This document shows positions 1 to 8,287 of a stretch of 64,000 bases of DNA, in pieces; the first letter of the stretch is position 1, and each line of letters starts with the position of its first letter. The stretch is taken from the NCBI RefSeq assembly GCF_000069785.1, contig NC_010528.1, positions 930,001 through 994,000 on the forward strand. The letters are read 5' to 3'. This DNA is from Cupriavidus taiwanensis LMG 19424 (GTDB taxonomy: Bacteria; Pseudomonadota; Gammaproteobacteria; Burkholderiales; Burkholderiaceae). The translations under genes were made by a program, and so were the position numbers. The notes under the pieces are model-generated. The model had not been told where the DNA came from. It saw only the letters and a program-made list of their open reading frames with translations, and did not search any database.

Positions 1-600
1 CATCCTGAGTTCGTTGCATGACGCTCTACCCAGTTGTCCACCGACGTGATAATGCTCTCTTGAGGGTGACGGCGCTGGTGGCCTCACCCTAGCGATTGCT
101 TGGCGACATTGGTGCAGGCTCGGCTTTCATCTGGTTCGCGGGATATAGCGGTATGACGCGGCGAGCAACCTCCGGCTCCCGGCAAATCGGCCAGTTGTCC
201 CACTGCGGCCGCGGAATAGCGCTCCCTTACGGCTCCCCATGGAAAAAGCGAATTGTCGTCGAGGCACTGCGCAGGCGCACGTGGCCGTCAAGTGCTGCTG
301 GCACTTGCTGAGCCTGGATCGCTTGCCGACCGATCAGCAATTCGGGCGCGTGCCGGCGGCCTCGACCGGCTGCAACGGCCAATGATGGGATATTCATCGC
401 TGGCTCATCGAGAGTCTGTTAGCTTGGTGGGAGCCGACGTTCGAACGACCGAGGGATCGCGGGGGCAACGACGCTTCATGGCCAACAACGGTCCTACGTC
501 GTCGCTTCCAGATAAGGCGTTGCAATGATGCCTCGCACGCCCGTGAAGCACCTCAGCCTGGTGTTATTCGGCTCACCTCGACAACGAGGCGGCGTTCCCT
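1..600. other. Left-edge stretch with no convincing gene
   Basis: Downstream of gene D, where P2 carries the ogr activator gene. No reading frame shows a Cys-X2-Cys zinc-finger protein or any recognisable domain. The short frames present have atypical composition. No copy of the tRNA-Ser 3' end and no clear terminator were seen. It may be prophage remnant or prophage-host junction DNA. Confidence 0.5.
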
Positions 601-1725
601 CTATCCCTGATCTGCCTCGGCGAGCGACGACGGCTTGATTTCCAATTCCAACGCAGACGTGTATCCCCGGTCTGTGAGCTGATGCGTGACCTTGGTGATG
701 ACCCATCTGGTGTTATCAATCTGCGGCTTCCAACCGCGCACGGCAGCGGGCAGCTCGGGAAACAGATCCGGCCGCCCGCGTGCGAGTGTGATCGTGAAGG
801 TCGCCATGCCCCGCTGAATCCGCTGCCATTCCGCGCGCGCCGCCCGTTCTGCATTGGTTTTCGACGCGTAGGTATGCCGCAGCACCTTCACGTTGTCAGG
901 GTTGGGCGCCGTGGCAACTGACTGGTTCCTTTTCCCTTTGGCCGGCTTTTCATTGACCGCTGCGGCATTCGACGCGTCGATGACCACCTCGCCCTTCTTC
1001 GCGCCGCGCGTGTCCTGGTAGAACGCCTTGACGCCGTTGTAGTTCTCGCGGTCGGCAATACCAAACGAATGGGTGTCCCCCGACGATCGCGTGATGGTCA
1101 CCAGCGGCAGGGCAATACCCGACGCGCTCAATGCCTCGCCGGCCTTCATGAAGAGCAGCTTTCCCTGCTTCACCGTCGCGATCGCGTCGTAGTCCTTCGC
1201 CAGCCGGGACAGCAGGTTGGCATCCGACTCGCCAGTCTGATCCAGGTGTTCGATGACCTGGTCGGCCAGCTGCTGCGCAACCACTGCCGCGAGCTGGTTG
1301 CGGCTGGCGATGGCGCGCACCACGGCACTGATGGTCTTGTTGCGGAAGCTGCGCTCCTTGCGCGTCGTCAGGTCGCTGCCCAGGTCGGCGCTGCGTGCGC
1401 GAATGGTGAGCCGGTCGGGCGGGCCGCTGTGCTCGATCTCGTCCACCTTGAAGATGCCCTTTTCCACTACGCCCGCGTCGCTCCAGCCGAGCGCCAGCGA
1501 CAGCCTCACACCCTTCTCTGGCAGGTCCAGCATGCCGTCGTGGTCGTCCAGCTCGATGTCGAGCTGGTCAGCCTCGAAGCCGCGGTTGTCCGTCAGGGTG
1601 AGGGACATCAGGCGCCCCTGGAAACGGGAGGTGATGTTCGTCCCGTTGTGGATCAGCTGGTAGACAGGACGCGGCTCCCGACCGCTGGCGGTGCGCGGCT
1701 CGGCTCGGACGGCTGAGAAAGTCAT
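601..1725 (-). CDS. D: Phage late control protein D (tail hub)
   Basis: 374 residues, close to P2 gpD. It matches the phage late control D / gp27-like family. The N-terminal region holds the beta-rich hub fold, and residues around 95-130 carry an IRARSADLG-type segment that precedes the LysM-like middle. gpD forms the baseplate hub on which the gpV spike sits. It is the last gene of the tail operon FI-FII-E-T-U-D. Its ATG overlaps the stop of gpU by four bases. The C-terminus ends in a charged tail. Confidence 0.93.
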   Translation of the reverse strand: MTFSAVRAEPRTASGREPRPVYQLIHNGTNITSRFQGRLMSLTLTDNRGFEADQLDIELDDHDGMLDLPEKGVRLSLALGWSDAGVVEKGIFKVDEIEHSGPPDRLTIRARSADLGSDLTTRKERSFRNKTISAVVRAIASRNQLAAVVAQQLADQVIEHLDQTGESDANLLSRLAKDYDAIATVKQGKLLFMKAGEALSASGIALPLVTITRSSGDTHSFGIADRENYNGVKAFYQDTRGAKKGEVVIDASNAAAVNEKPAKGKRNQSVATAPNPDNVKVLRHTYASKTNAERAARAEWQRIQRGMATFTITLARGRPDLFPELPAAVRGWKPQIDNTRWVITKVTHQLTDRGYTSALELEIKPSSLAEADQG

Positions 1726-2144
1726 TTCGCGTCGTCCGCCAGGCCGCTGCCGATCAGCGCTTCGGCCTCGTCGTCCACCCGGGCCAGCTTAAGAGTAAAC
1801 TCGATGCGTCGGGCCTTGCCGTCCTGGAAGAAGTAGGTACGGGTGACCTGCATGGTCTCCACCACGAAAAGGCCGTAGTACCGCCCGGTGCCCTCGATGA
1901 GCACGTGGGCCTCGCCGCTGTCGCCGAGCTTGCGCAGGTCCTCGATCGAGTCGTCGCCGCCGGTCACCTCCGGCGCCAGCACGCCGGCTAGGGTGATCGT
2001 CTCGTCGTCCGGACCGAGGAACTGGCGGGCCGGCCGGCGGCCGGTGCGGCTGTTTGCCGGATGCCGCCAGCCGATCTGCTGCTGGAAGTCCTGGTAGGGC
2101 GCCGTGTCCAGGCTGAACACGAATTGCCCGAGGGCCATCATCAT
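1722..2144 (-). CDS. U: Phage tail protein U (tail terminator)
   Basis: 140 residues beginning MMMALGQFVFSLDTAPYQ, the typical gpU opening. gpU caps the tail tube and joins it to the head connector. The first of three consecutive ATG codons, four bases after the gpT stop, is chosen as start, because longer upstream extensions overlap gpT and have unnatural composition. The protein is soluble, with no signal peptide, and overlaps gpD by four bases. Confidence 0.92.
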   Translation of the reverse strand: MMMALGQFVFSLDTAPYQDFQQQIGWRHPANSRTGRRPARQFLGPDDETITLAGVLAPEVTGGDDSIEDLRKLGDSGEAHVLIEGTGRYYGLFVVETMQVTRTYFFQDGKARRIEFTLKLARVDDEAEALIGSGLADDAK

Positions 2145-2148
2145 GGTG

Positions 2149-5046
2149 TCAATCCCTGTCGGTAAGTCGGGAGCGGTCCCGGGCGGCGCGCTGGGTCTCG
2201 GCTTGCCGCAGCTTCTCATCCACCAGGCGCGCAATCTCCCGTTCGTCCATGCCTGGCGCCGCGTAGACGTTGATGGTGATGGGCGCGGCCTGCTGCACTG
2301 GGGCAGGCGCCGCGGCGCTTGCAGTTGCCGACACGGGCGGCCGCGTATCGAACTTCACGGCGGCCACCGCGGGTGTGGTGCCCACAGCCACGCCAGCGCC
2401 GACGCTGGCCAGTGCCTGCGTGATCCGTGCCATGGCGCCCATGGGCCCGCCCTGGCCTTGGTTGATCCCGCGCTCGAGCCCTGCCATGGTGAAGCCGCCC
2501 AGCTCAGCGAAGACGCGGCTGGGGGAGTGGATACCCAGCTTCTCCTTGAACCAGGTCACCGCCGCGCCGGCTGCACCGGATACGGCGTCGCGCACCCGGG
2601 CGAGCCCGCTGGTGATGCCATTGGCAAAGCCAGCCATGACTTGCGCGCCGGCGTCATAGAAGGCCGTCGCCAGACGCAGCGGCATGCCGAGCACCGTGCC
2701 GATGGCCTGGCCGATCCTTTGTCCCATGGACTGTGCGGCGCCGCCAATGTCTTGCACCGGCGCGATGAGGCGCGTCAGCCAGCCCCACAGGTTGGAGAGC
2801 AGCGGCCCTACGACCTGCCGCACCAAGCCGAACGCAGCGCTGACGCCCGGAATGGCCATGACCACGCTTCCAATCGCGGTCACCAGACGCCACGCCGCCG
2901 CCACCGAGCGCATGAACGCGTCAGCGAAGCCGGCGGCCGTCGGGCCCAAGGCGCTGGCGATGCCGCTGCCCAGGCCGGTGAAGAAGGCGCGAATGGGTGC
3001 CCAATACCTGTAGACCAGCGCTGCGCCGGCGGCCAATGCCGCCACAGCCGCGAGGATGGGCCATGCGAACGGCAGCAACACCAGGCCACGCAGGACATTG
3101 AAGAGCGCCCCGGCTCGGCTCGTTGCGCCGGTCAGAAGGGCGCCGAAGCGACCGGCTGCACTGGTGGCGATGCTGAACACCGGCGCCAGTCGGCTGCCCG
3201 CAATGCCAAGCACTTGTGCGCCACGGGCCAGCAGGGTGGAGGCGGCCGAGGCGCGCGAAAGCGATGGCACCAGCGTGGAGAGCCGAATACCCAGCATCTG
3301 CAACCCATAGCGCGTCATCACAAGCGGCCCCAGTGCTGCAGCCATCGCAAGCGTCAGTGCACCCATGGCGGACAGCAGCACGCCTGCCGCCGCGGCGCCC
3401 TTCATCAGCCACCCGACCAGCGCCGGATTTGCCTGGGCGAACGCGTTGAAGCGGCTGACCAGCTCTCCCACGGTATCCATCAGCCCGACAATGGTCGAGC
3501 GCATCACCTCTCCGGCAGCGCTGCTGCCGTTGAACAACTGGTTCTGCAGCCGCTGCCAGCGGGCTGAGATGGTCTCCTGGCGCGCGGCGAACTCGCGCGA
3601 CATCGACCCTTCGGCGCCGCGGCCGTTGGCCAGCTCCAGCTGGCGGCGAAACTCGTCCGGCTTGTCGACCAGCTTGGCCAGCGTATCGGAATGCTCCATG
3701 CCGACCAGCTCAACCATCACGCCGATGCGCTTGTCCTTGGGCAGCTTCTGCACCGCCTGGATCACCTCGAAGAGGGTGCCGGTGGCATCGGTGGCCATGC
3801 CCTGCTGGATGGCGGCGCTGGACAGCCCGATTTCCTTCATCGCCGCCTGGAACTTCTTGGTGCCCTTCTCGGCCGCGGCGAACTTCTGGACGATGGCGTT
3901 GACGGCGGTGGCGGCGGTCTCCGGGCGTTCGCCCAGCGTGAGCAGCGTCGAGGCCAGCGCGGCGGCGTCCGACGAGGACATCCGAACCGTCGAGACCACA
4001 CCGGAGATCCGGTTCAGCACGTCGATGATGTCCCCGCCCTTGCTGATGGCGTTGTCGTCCAGGTAGTTGATCGAATCGGCGAGCGCCTGGATCTGGTTGA
4101 TCGGGATGCGGAAGTTCTTCGCCACCTTTCCCATGCTTTCGGCAATCTCGTCCGGCACCGCGTCGAAGGCGGTGGCCATCATGGCGACGGTGCGGGTGTA
4201 GGCGACCAGCTCCTCGCGAGGCACTTCCATGCGCGCGCCGGCGGTCACCATCTCGGCGATGGCCGTGGTAGGAATCGGCAGCTCCTCGCCGAGCCGCTTG
4301 ATCTGCCTGGCCATGTCGTAATAGACGGCCGTCAGCTTGCCACCTTCGTCTCGCGCGCCCTGGACCTGCCGGGCAATGCCGAGCATGGCGTCCTCGAAGG
4401 ACACATAGTCCTTCACCGCCTTGGCAATTGGTGTCAGGGCCACGCCGCCTGCCGCGGACGCTGAAACGCCGGCACCCAGCATGGCATTGCGGGTAGCCAT
4501 TCCCTTCGTATATCCAGCCTGGGCGGCGGCTAGGCGGCGCTGGTGCTCCCCGGCTGCCTTCAGCCGCGCTTCCTGCTGCGTCAGCGCCTCGGTGGCCAGG
4601 GCGATCTGGCTGCGCAGGTCGCCCTGGGCCTGCCGCAGCGAGGTGGTGCTGATGCCGGCGGCCTGCAGCCGGCCGCGCACCCCTTCCAGGCTCTGCTGCA
4701 GGTCGGCGCCACGCTGCTTCAGCATCTGGGCCTCGCGGACTGCCGCGTTGAAGTTGCGCGTCATGGCGGCCGAGGGTCGCTCCGCGCCGTCCATTTCCTG
4801 TGCCAGCGCTTTGACGCGGGCCTGCGCGGCACGCAGCTGGTTGCCCGCGATCGCAGCGTCCTTGGACAGCTTGCGGAAGCTGTCAATGTTGGCCTGAGTC
4901 CGGTTCAGCTCCTTCAGCTGGTCGCGCGCAGCGCGTACCGTGCGGGCCAGCTCGGTGCTGCTGCCCATGGCATTGCGGAAAGGTCGGGTGAGGCGGTCCA
5001 CCGCCTGCAGGACGACCTCCAGTCTCAGGTTACGTGGCACGCTCAT
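2149..5046 (-). CDS. T: Phage tail tape measure protein T
   Basis: 965 residues starting MSVPRNLRLEVVLQAVDRL. The N-terminal third is coiled-coil and rich in Ala/Gln/Arg. The centre carries a TP901-type tape-measure core, with hydrophobic segments such as GVLLSAMGALTLAMAAAL (about residue 550) and further Ala/Leu-rich helices. The C-terminal region has the KLGIHSPSRVF motif common in tape-measure proteins. It sets tail length and is ejected with DNA. The start ATG (5046-5044) overlaps the E' stop, which places it 13 codons inside the longest open frame. Confidence 0.95.
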   Translation of the reverse strand: MSVPRNLRLEVVLQAVDRLTRPFRNAMGSSTELARTVRAARDQLKELNRTQANIDSFRKLSKDAAIAGNQLRAAQARVKALAQEMDGAERPSAAMTRNFNAAVREAQMLKQRGADLQQSLEGVRGRLQAAGISTTSLRQAQGDLRSQIALATEALTQQEARLKAAGEHQRRLAAAQAGYTKGMATRNAMLGAGVSASAAGGVALTPIAKAVKDYVSFEDAMLGIARQVQGARDEGGKLTAVYYDMARQIKRLGEELPIPTTAIAEMVTAGARMEVPREELVAYTRTVAMMATAFDAVPDEIAESMGKVAKNFRIPINQIQALADSINYLDDNAISKGGDIIDVLNRISGVVSTVRMSSSDAAALASTLLTLGERPETAATAVNAIVQKFAAAEKGTKKFQAAMKEIGLSSAAIQQGMATDATGTLFEVIQAVQKLPKDKRIGVMVELVGMEHSDTLAKLVDKPDEFRRQLELANGRGAEGSMSREFAARQETISARWQRLQNQLFNGSSAAGEVMRSTIVGLMDTVGELVSRFNAFAQANPALVGWLMKGAAAAGVLLSAMGALTLAMAAALGPLVMTRYGLQMLGIRLSTLVPSLSRASAASTLLARGAQVLGIAGSRLAPVFSIATSAAGRFGALLTGATSRAGALFNVLRGLVLLPFAWPILAAVAALAAGAALVYRYWAPIRAFFTGLGSGIASALGPTAAGFADAFMRSVAAAWRLVTAIGSVVMAIPGVSAAFGLVRQVVGPLLSNLWGWLTRLIAPVQDIGGAAQSMGQRIGQAIGTVLGMPLRLATAFYDAGAQVMAGFANGITSGLARVRDAVSGAAGAAVTWFKEKLGIHSPSRVFAELGGFTMAGLERGINQGQGGPMGAMARITQALASVGAGVAVGTTPAVAAVKFDTRPPVSATASAAAPAPVQQAAPITINVYAAPGMDEREIARLVDEKLRQAETQRAARDRSRLTDRD

Positions 5047-5470
5047 TCGTCGGATCCGCTTCGTTGCCTGGCGCGCTCGCGCCACTCCATCAGTTCGGCC
5101 ACCCCCATCTCAAACAGACGGTCAGGCGGCCAATGAAAAATCACTGCAACGTCGGCGATGGCGTCTTCGACTCGGGCGGGTAGGCCTCGGCCTTCGCCGC
5201 CTTCGGCAGCAAAAAACCGCTCACCGCCGTGGCCAGCTGCGTCATGTCCGCCGGATCCAGCTGGCTCACGTCATGGGCGGTCAGGGTCGGCGTGGTAATG
5301 CGGGGCAGCACCGTATGCAGCGCGGTGACTTCCATGCGCATGAGGTCGACCAGGCTGCAGCCGCGCAGCTCGCCGGCGGCAGGCTTGCGCACGGTAATGG
5401 CGGTGATGACTTCCTTGCCGCGGGTGATCGGGGTATCCAGGGTGATGGTTTCGGACTTCACTTCGTTCAT
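5043..5470 (-). CDS. E': Tail assembly chaperone E+E' made by -1 frameshift
   Basis: After the slip site at 5210-5216 the -1 frame stays open to a TGA at 5045-5043. It encodes a tail containing AVIFHWPPDRLF and MEWRERARQ, the hallmark of GpE'-type tail assembly chaperones. The full product is about 142 residues, with gpE at the N-terminus. The ratio of E to E+E' controls tape-measure and tube assembly in long-tailed phages. Its stop overlaps the gpT start, as expected for a chaperone made just upstream of the tape measure. The join is inferred from the sequence and has not been shown experimentally. Confidence 0.85.
5141..5470 (-). CDS. E: Tail assembly chaperone E (unshifted product)
   Basis: 109 residues starting MNEVKSETITLDTPITRG, a phage tail E / TAC family protein. 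Codons GGT TTT TTG (residues GFL near residue 85) contain the heptamer T TTT TTG, identical to the P2 shift signal. Without shifting, translation ends at 5141, shortly after PSPTLQ. The gene sits between the tube gene FII and the E' frame. Confidence 0.93.
   Translation of the reverse strand: MNEVKSETITLDTPITRGKEVITAITVRKPAAGELRGCSLVDLMRMEVTALHTVLPRITTPTLTAHDVSQLDPADMTQLATAVSGFLLPKAAKAEAYPPESKTPSPTLQ
5210..5216 (-). promoter_or_regulatory. T TTT TTG programmed -1 frameshift site
   Basis: The heptamer TTTTTTG in the minus strand falls in the correct phase (T TTT TTG) inside gpE. A short GC-rich hairpin (GCCG-aagg-CGGC) lies two bases downstream. The -1 frame then reads through the GpE' signature to the gpT start. 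Confidence 0.85.
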
Positions 5471-5536
5471 GATGGCTCTCGGAAAAGGTGGGGGAGCTGG
5501 CCCAAGGCGGGCCAGCGGACTGTCAGCGGTCTGGGG

Positions 5537-6046
5537 TTACAGGCCCATCGCGCGGCGCTGCTCGGCCAGACGATCCACGCCGAACACGACCTCGATGAAG
5601 TTCTCGTGGTCGATCTCGACCCACACTTCCCCGTTGATCGTCAGCTTGTAGTAGGCGAGCGAAGACTTGACCTTGAACTGGCTGCTGTCACCGACCTTGC
5701 CTGTGCCGAAGTCAAGTTCGGTGTGCCGGCCGCGCACGACGACTTCGACCGCGTCCATGTCGCCCGTGTCGTCGCGCTGGTAGGCGCCGGCGAATCGCAC
5801 CATCGCGGCAGAGGCTCGCGTCACCCCGTACTGCTTGAGGATCTCGCGCATGATGCTGCCGTAGGTGGTTTCCAGCTCCAGTTTCTCGTTACCGAAGTCC
5901 AGGTCGATGGGGCCGTTCATGCCCCCCGCGCGGTATTCCTCGAGCTTTCGCGTCAGCTTCGGCAGGGTGATCTCCTCGCATTCGCCGACGTGGCTCACGC
6001 CGTCGGCGAAGACGTTGAAGTTCTTGAGCTTGCGTGGCATTGCCAT
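5537..6046 (-). CDS. FII: Phage major tail tube protein FII
   Basis: 169 residues beginning MAMPRKLKNFNVFADG, nearly the same opening as P2 gpFII. It polymerises into the inner tube of the contractile tail. A soluble beta-rich protein of standard length (P2 about 172). It lies 28 bases downstream of the sheath gene in the same operon, and the start is fixed by the family's conserved MAMPRKLK. Confidence 0.95.
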   Translation of the reverse strand: MAMPRKLKNFNVFADGVSHVGECEEITLPKLTRKLEEYRAGGMNGPIDLDFGNEKLELETTYGSIMREILKQYGVTRASAAMVRFAGAYQRDDTGDMDAVEVVVRGRHTELDFGTGKVGDSSQFKVKSSLAYYKLTINGEVWVEIDHENFIEVVFGVDRLAEQRRAMGL

Positions 6047-6074
6047 GGTGTTTTCCTCTCTTGAATGCCCGCTA

Positions 6075-7247
6075 TCAGCCGTTCACCGACGCGGCGAAGT
6101 CCATCAGGTAGCGGTCGGTGATGCGCTGGCGCAGCTGCAGGTTTTCCAGCGGCGGGACCGGCGTGTAGTCGTAGTCGATCCACAGCTTGCCGTCCTTGAG
6201 CGTGTCCTTGGTGTTGATGCCGCCATCCAGCCAGGCGGTGCCGCCCATCAGGTAGCCAAGACGCGTCCACTCGCGGAACTTGGCATTGAGGCCCTCGACG
6301 ATGTCGCGGGCCAGCGAAGCCGTGAGCGGCAGGTCGATGGCCCAGGCATGCGCCTCGGCCATGGTGTCTGCCAGGATCTGCGCGGTGCGGGTGGCGCTCT
6401 CGAAAGCGAACAGCGGCTCGGAACTGCAGGTGCGCGAGCCCCAGAACCGGAAGCCCTCGAAATTGATCAGCGTGGTGACCTCGTTGCTGTTGAGGTAGCC
6501 GGCATCGGTCGCCGGATCCTGCAGATCCCAGTAGATGTCCTTGGAGACGCCGGTGACACCGTTGACCGGGACGTTGGAGATCGTCTTGTGCCACCCGACC
6601 GTCTCGTCCAGCTTCGCGCGCAAGCCCAGCGCCCGGGCAGTTGCCCACAGGTTGCGCTCGGCGTTGTTGGCCGTGTCCCAGCCCACGAAGTCAGGCCACA
6701 GCAGCATCAGCTCGCGCTGGCCGAAGTTTTCGCGGTAGGCCACCGCCTCTTCCTTGGTGGCGCAGCCATGCGCGCTGACATAGCCGAAGGCTCGGAGCTT
6801 CTGGCAGATCGAAGCGAGCGCCGTGGCGACCTCCAGCTTGTCGAGCCCAGGCACGGCCAGAATGCGCGGCGTCACGCCAAAACGCGTCTTCGCGGCCAGC
6901 AGGGCCTTCATGCCGGTATAGCGGCCGGCGGCGTTGGTGGTACCGATCAGGTTGCTGGTGGTTTCCGCTTCGGTCGCGCCCTCGGCGACACGAACGACCA
7001 CCGTCATCGGGTTGGCCTGGTCGGTGATGGCCTCGAGGCTCGCGCGCAGCGTGCCTTTGGAGCCGGCCTTGCCGATGGCTGCCTGCGGGTTGGTCAGCAA
7101 TACGGGGGTGTCGAGGGGGAACGCCGTGGCATCGGCGTCCTCGGCGACGGTCACCAGGCCCGGAATGGCCGTGGCGATAGTGCGGATTGGGCGGGTGCCA
7201 TCATTGACCTCGATGACGCGTACGCCGTGGTGGTAGTCGGTTGCCAT
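6075..7247 (-). CDS. FI: Phage contractile tail sheath protein FI
   Basis: 390 residues starting MATDYHHGVRVIEVNDGTRP. Family features include the N-terminal ITAIPGLV-type handshake region, an ANPMTVVVRV segment, and the C-terminal WIDYDYTPVPPLENL with ITDRYLMDF. It forms the contracting sheath around the FII tube. The start 20 codons inside the longest frame is the conserved sheath N-terminus. It is the first gene of the FI-D operon, and a likely Ogr-type site (7332-7354) lies 85 bases upstream. Confidence 0.96.
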   Translation of the reverse strand: MATDYHHGVRVIEVNDGTRPIRTIATAIPGLVTVAEDADATAFPLDTPVLLTNPQAAIGKAGSKGTLRASLEAITDQANPMTVVVRVAEGATEAETTSNLIGTTNAAGRYTGMKALLAAKTRFGVTPRILAVPGLDKLEVATALASICQKLRAFGYVSAHGCATKEEAVAYRENFGQRELMLLWPDFVGWDTANNAERNLWATARALGLRAKLDETVGWHKTISNVPVNGVTGVSKDIYWDLQDPATDAGYLNSNEVTTLINFEGFRFWGSRTCSSEPLFAFESATRTAQILADTMAEAHAWAIDLPLTASLARDIVEGLNAKFREWTRLGYLMGGTAWLDGGINTKDTLKDGKLWIDYDYTPVPPLENLQLRQRITDRYLMDFAASVNG

Positions 7248-7331
7248 GCAGTCCTCCGGGAGATTGGCAGACGATGGAAAGCATCGTCCCGGCAGGATGC
7301 TGCGCACGCGCGAGGTTGTCGTGCGGTTCCT

Positions 7332-7354
7332 GTTGTAGGCAGAAGCCGCACAAC
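7332..7354 (-). promoter_or_regulatory. Probable Ogr-type activator site, promoter of FI operon
   Basis: On the minus strand it reads GTTGTGCG-N9-TACAAC, an inverted repeat GTTGT-N13-ACAAC. The same outer octamer and hexamer occur at 20333-20355, and the same dyad with equal spacing at 13897-13919. The position matches the P2 PF late promoter. Confidence 0.6.
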
Positions 7355-7398
7355 GAATAGTTGAGGGCGCTACGCCTTGGCGCCCCGGCGGTCAGTGG

Positions 7399-8274
7399 TT
7401 ACGAGCCCTCGGCGGCACTGGCCGCACCGTCCTTGGCATGAACCCCCGCCTCGATGGCTGCCTCATCTGGTTGCGTGGGCAACGTGACACAGAGGGGGAA
7501 TGTCGGCGCCAACGCGACGTGCTGCAGCTGCAGCAGGAAAGACAGCCAGGCCTCGTAGATCGCCTTCTGCACGGCGTCGAGTTGTCCTGCTGCGTAGGCC
7601 TCCGCTTTGCCTGCCGTCGCTTCGTTTGCCAGGGCCACAAGGGCGTCATACTCGGCGCGGGCTGCGGCCTTTGCCGCTTCCTCTGCCTCAATGGCTGCGG
7701 TGATGGCTTCGACGTTCGGCGCCTCGGGCCAGTCGGCCACAACGGGGAAGTCAGTCGAATTGACAACGCGCACCAGGTCGAGCTGGTACGCAGACCAGGC
7801 TTTGAACAGGGCGGCCCCTACGGCGTCCAGCAAGCCGGCCGCATAGGCGTCTGCCTTGCCGGCGTTCGCTTCCCTGGCGATCGCCATGAGGCGGTCAAAT
7901 TCGGCCATCGCAGCAGCACGGGTGCGCTCGGCGACCAAGGCGGCGTCGAGCGTCCAGCCTTCGGCGGTCCAGCGGTGCAGCTCGGACGGCCGCGGATCCG
8001 GAGTAAGGCCCGCCTCCTGGGGTGTAACGCCTGGGACGCCAAGCTCGGCAGGCTCGCCGCTTTCCGTGCGGTACAGAATGACGCCCCGGTAATCCGGCAG
8101 CATGACCCATGCGTCATCGCGGAAGAATGGCCATTCGTAGCGATTGCGCTCCGGCAGCGGTACGAGCGTGGTAAAGGCCGGCTGCAGCCAGGCGCTCGGG
8201 TTGCGCGGATCCGGGTCAGCCAGCGCGCTACTGATGTACTGGCCGGTATGGCTGTCGTAGTGGTGAATCATCAT
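7399..8274 (-). CDS. G: Tail fibre assembly protein G with duplicated domain
   Basis: 291 residues beginning MMIHHYDSHTGQYISS, a tail-fibre assembly (caudovirales TFA) protein that helps the fibre fold and trimerise. An AAGGAG ribosome site precedes the ATG. It is longer than usual because its C-terminal module is duplicated: residues about 130-200 (FDRLMAIAREANAGKADAYA) and 215-285 (YDALVALANEATAGKAEAYA) are clearly related. It lies directly after the fibre gene, the usual chaperone position. Confidence 0.85.
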   Translation of the reverse strand: MMIHHYDSHTGQYISSALADPDPRNPSAWLQPAFTTLVPLPERNRYEWPFFRDDAWVMLPDYRGVILYRTESGEPAELGVPGVTPQEAGLTPDPRPSELHRWTAEGWTLDAALVAERTRAAAMAEFDRLMAIAREANAGKADAYAAGLLDAVGAALFKAWSAYQLDLVRVVNSTDFPVVADWPEAPNVEAITAAIEAEEAAKAAARAEYDALVALANEATAGKAEAYAAGQLDAVQKAIYEAWLSFLLQLQHVALAPTFPLCVTLPTQPDEAAIEAGVHAKDGAASAAEGS

Positions 8275-8287
8275 TTGGGGAAACTCC

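Noticed and set aside
1-600. Search for the left attachment site as a copy of the tRNA-Ser 3' end
   Set aside because: Only a short GTTCGAAC-like match was found near 439, which is too little. No copy of the tRNA end.
2104-3567. 487-codon frame on the plus strand inside gpT
   Set aside because: His/Arg/Gly-rich composition, typical of a GC-rich antisense shadow of the tape-measure gene.
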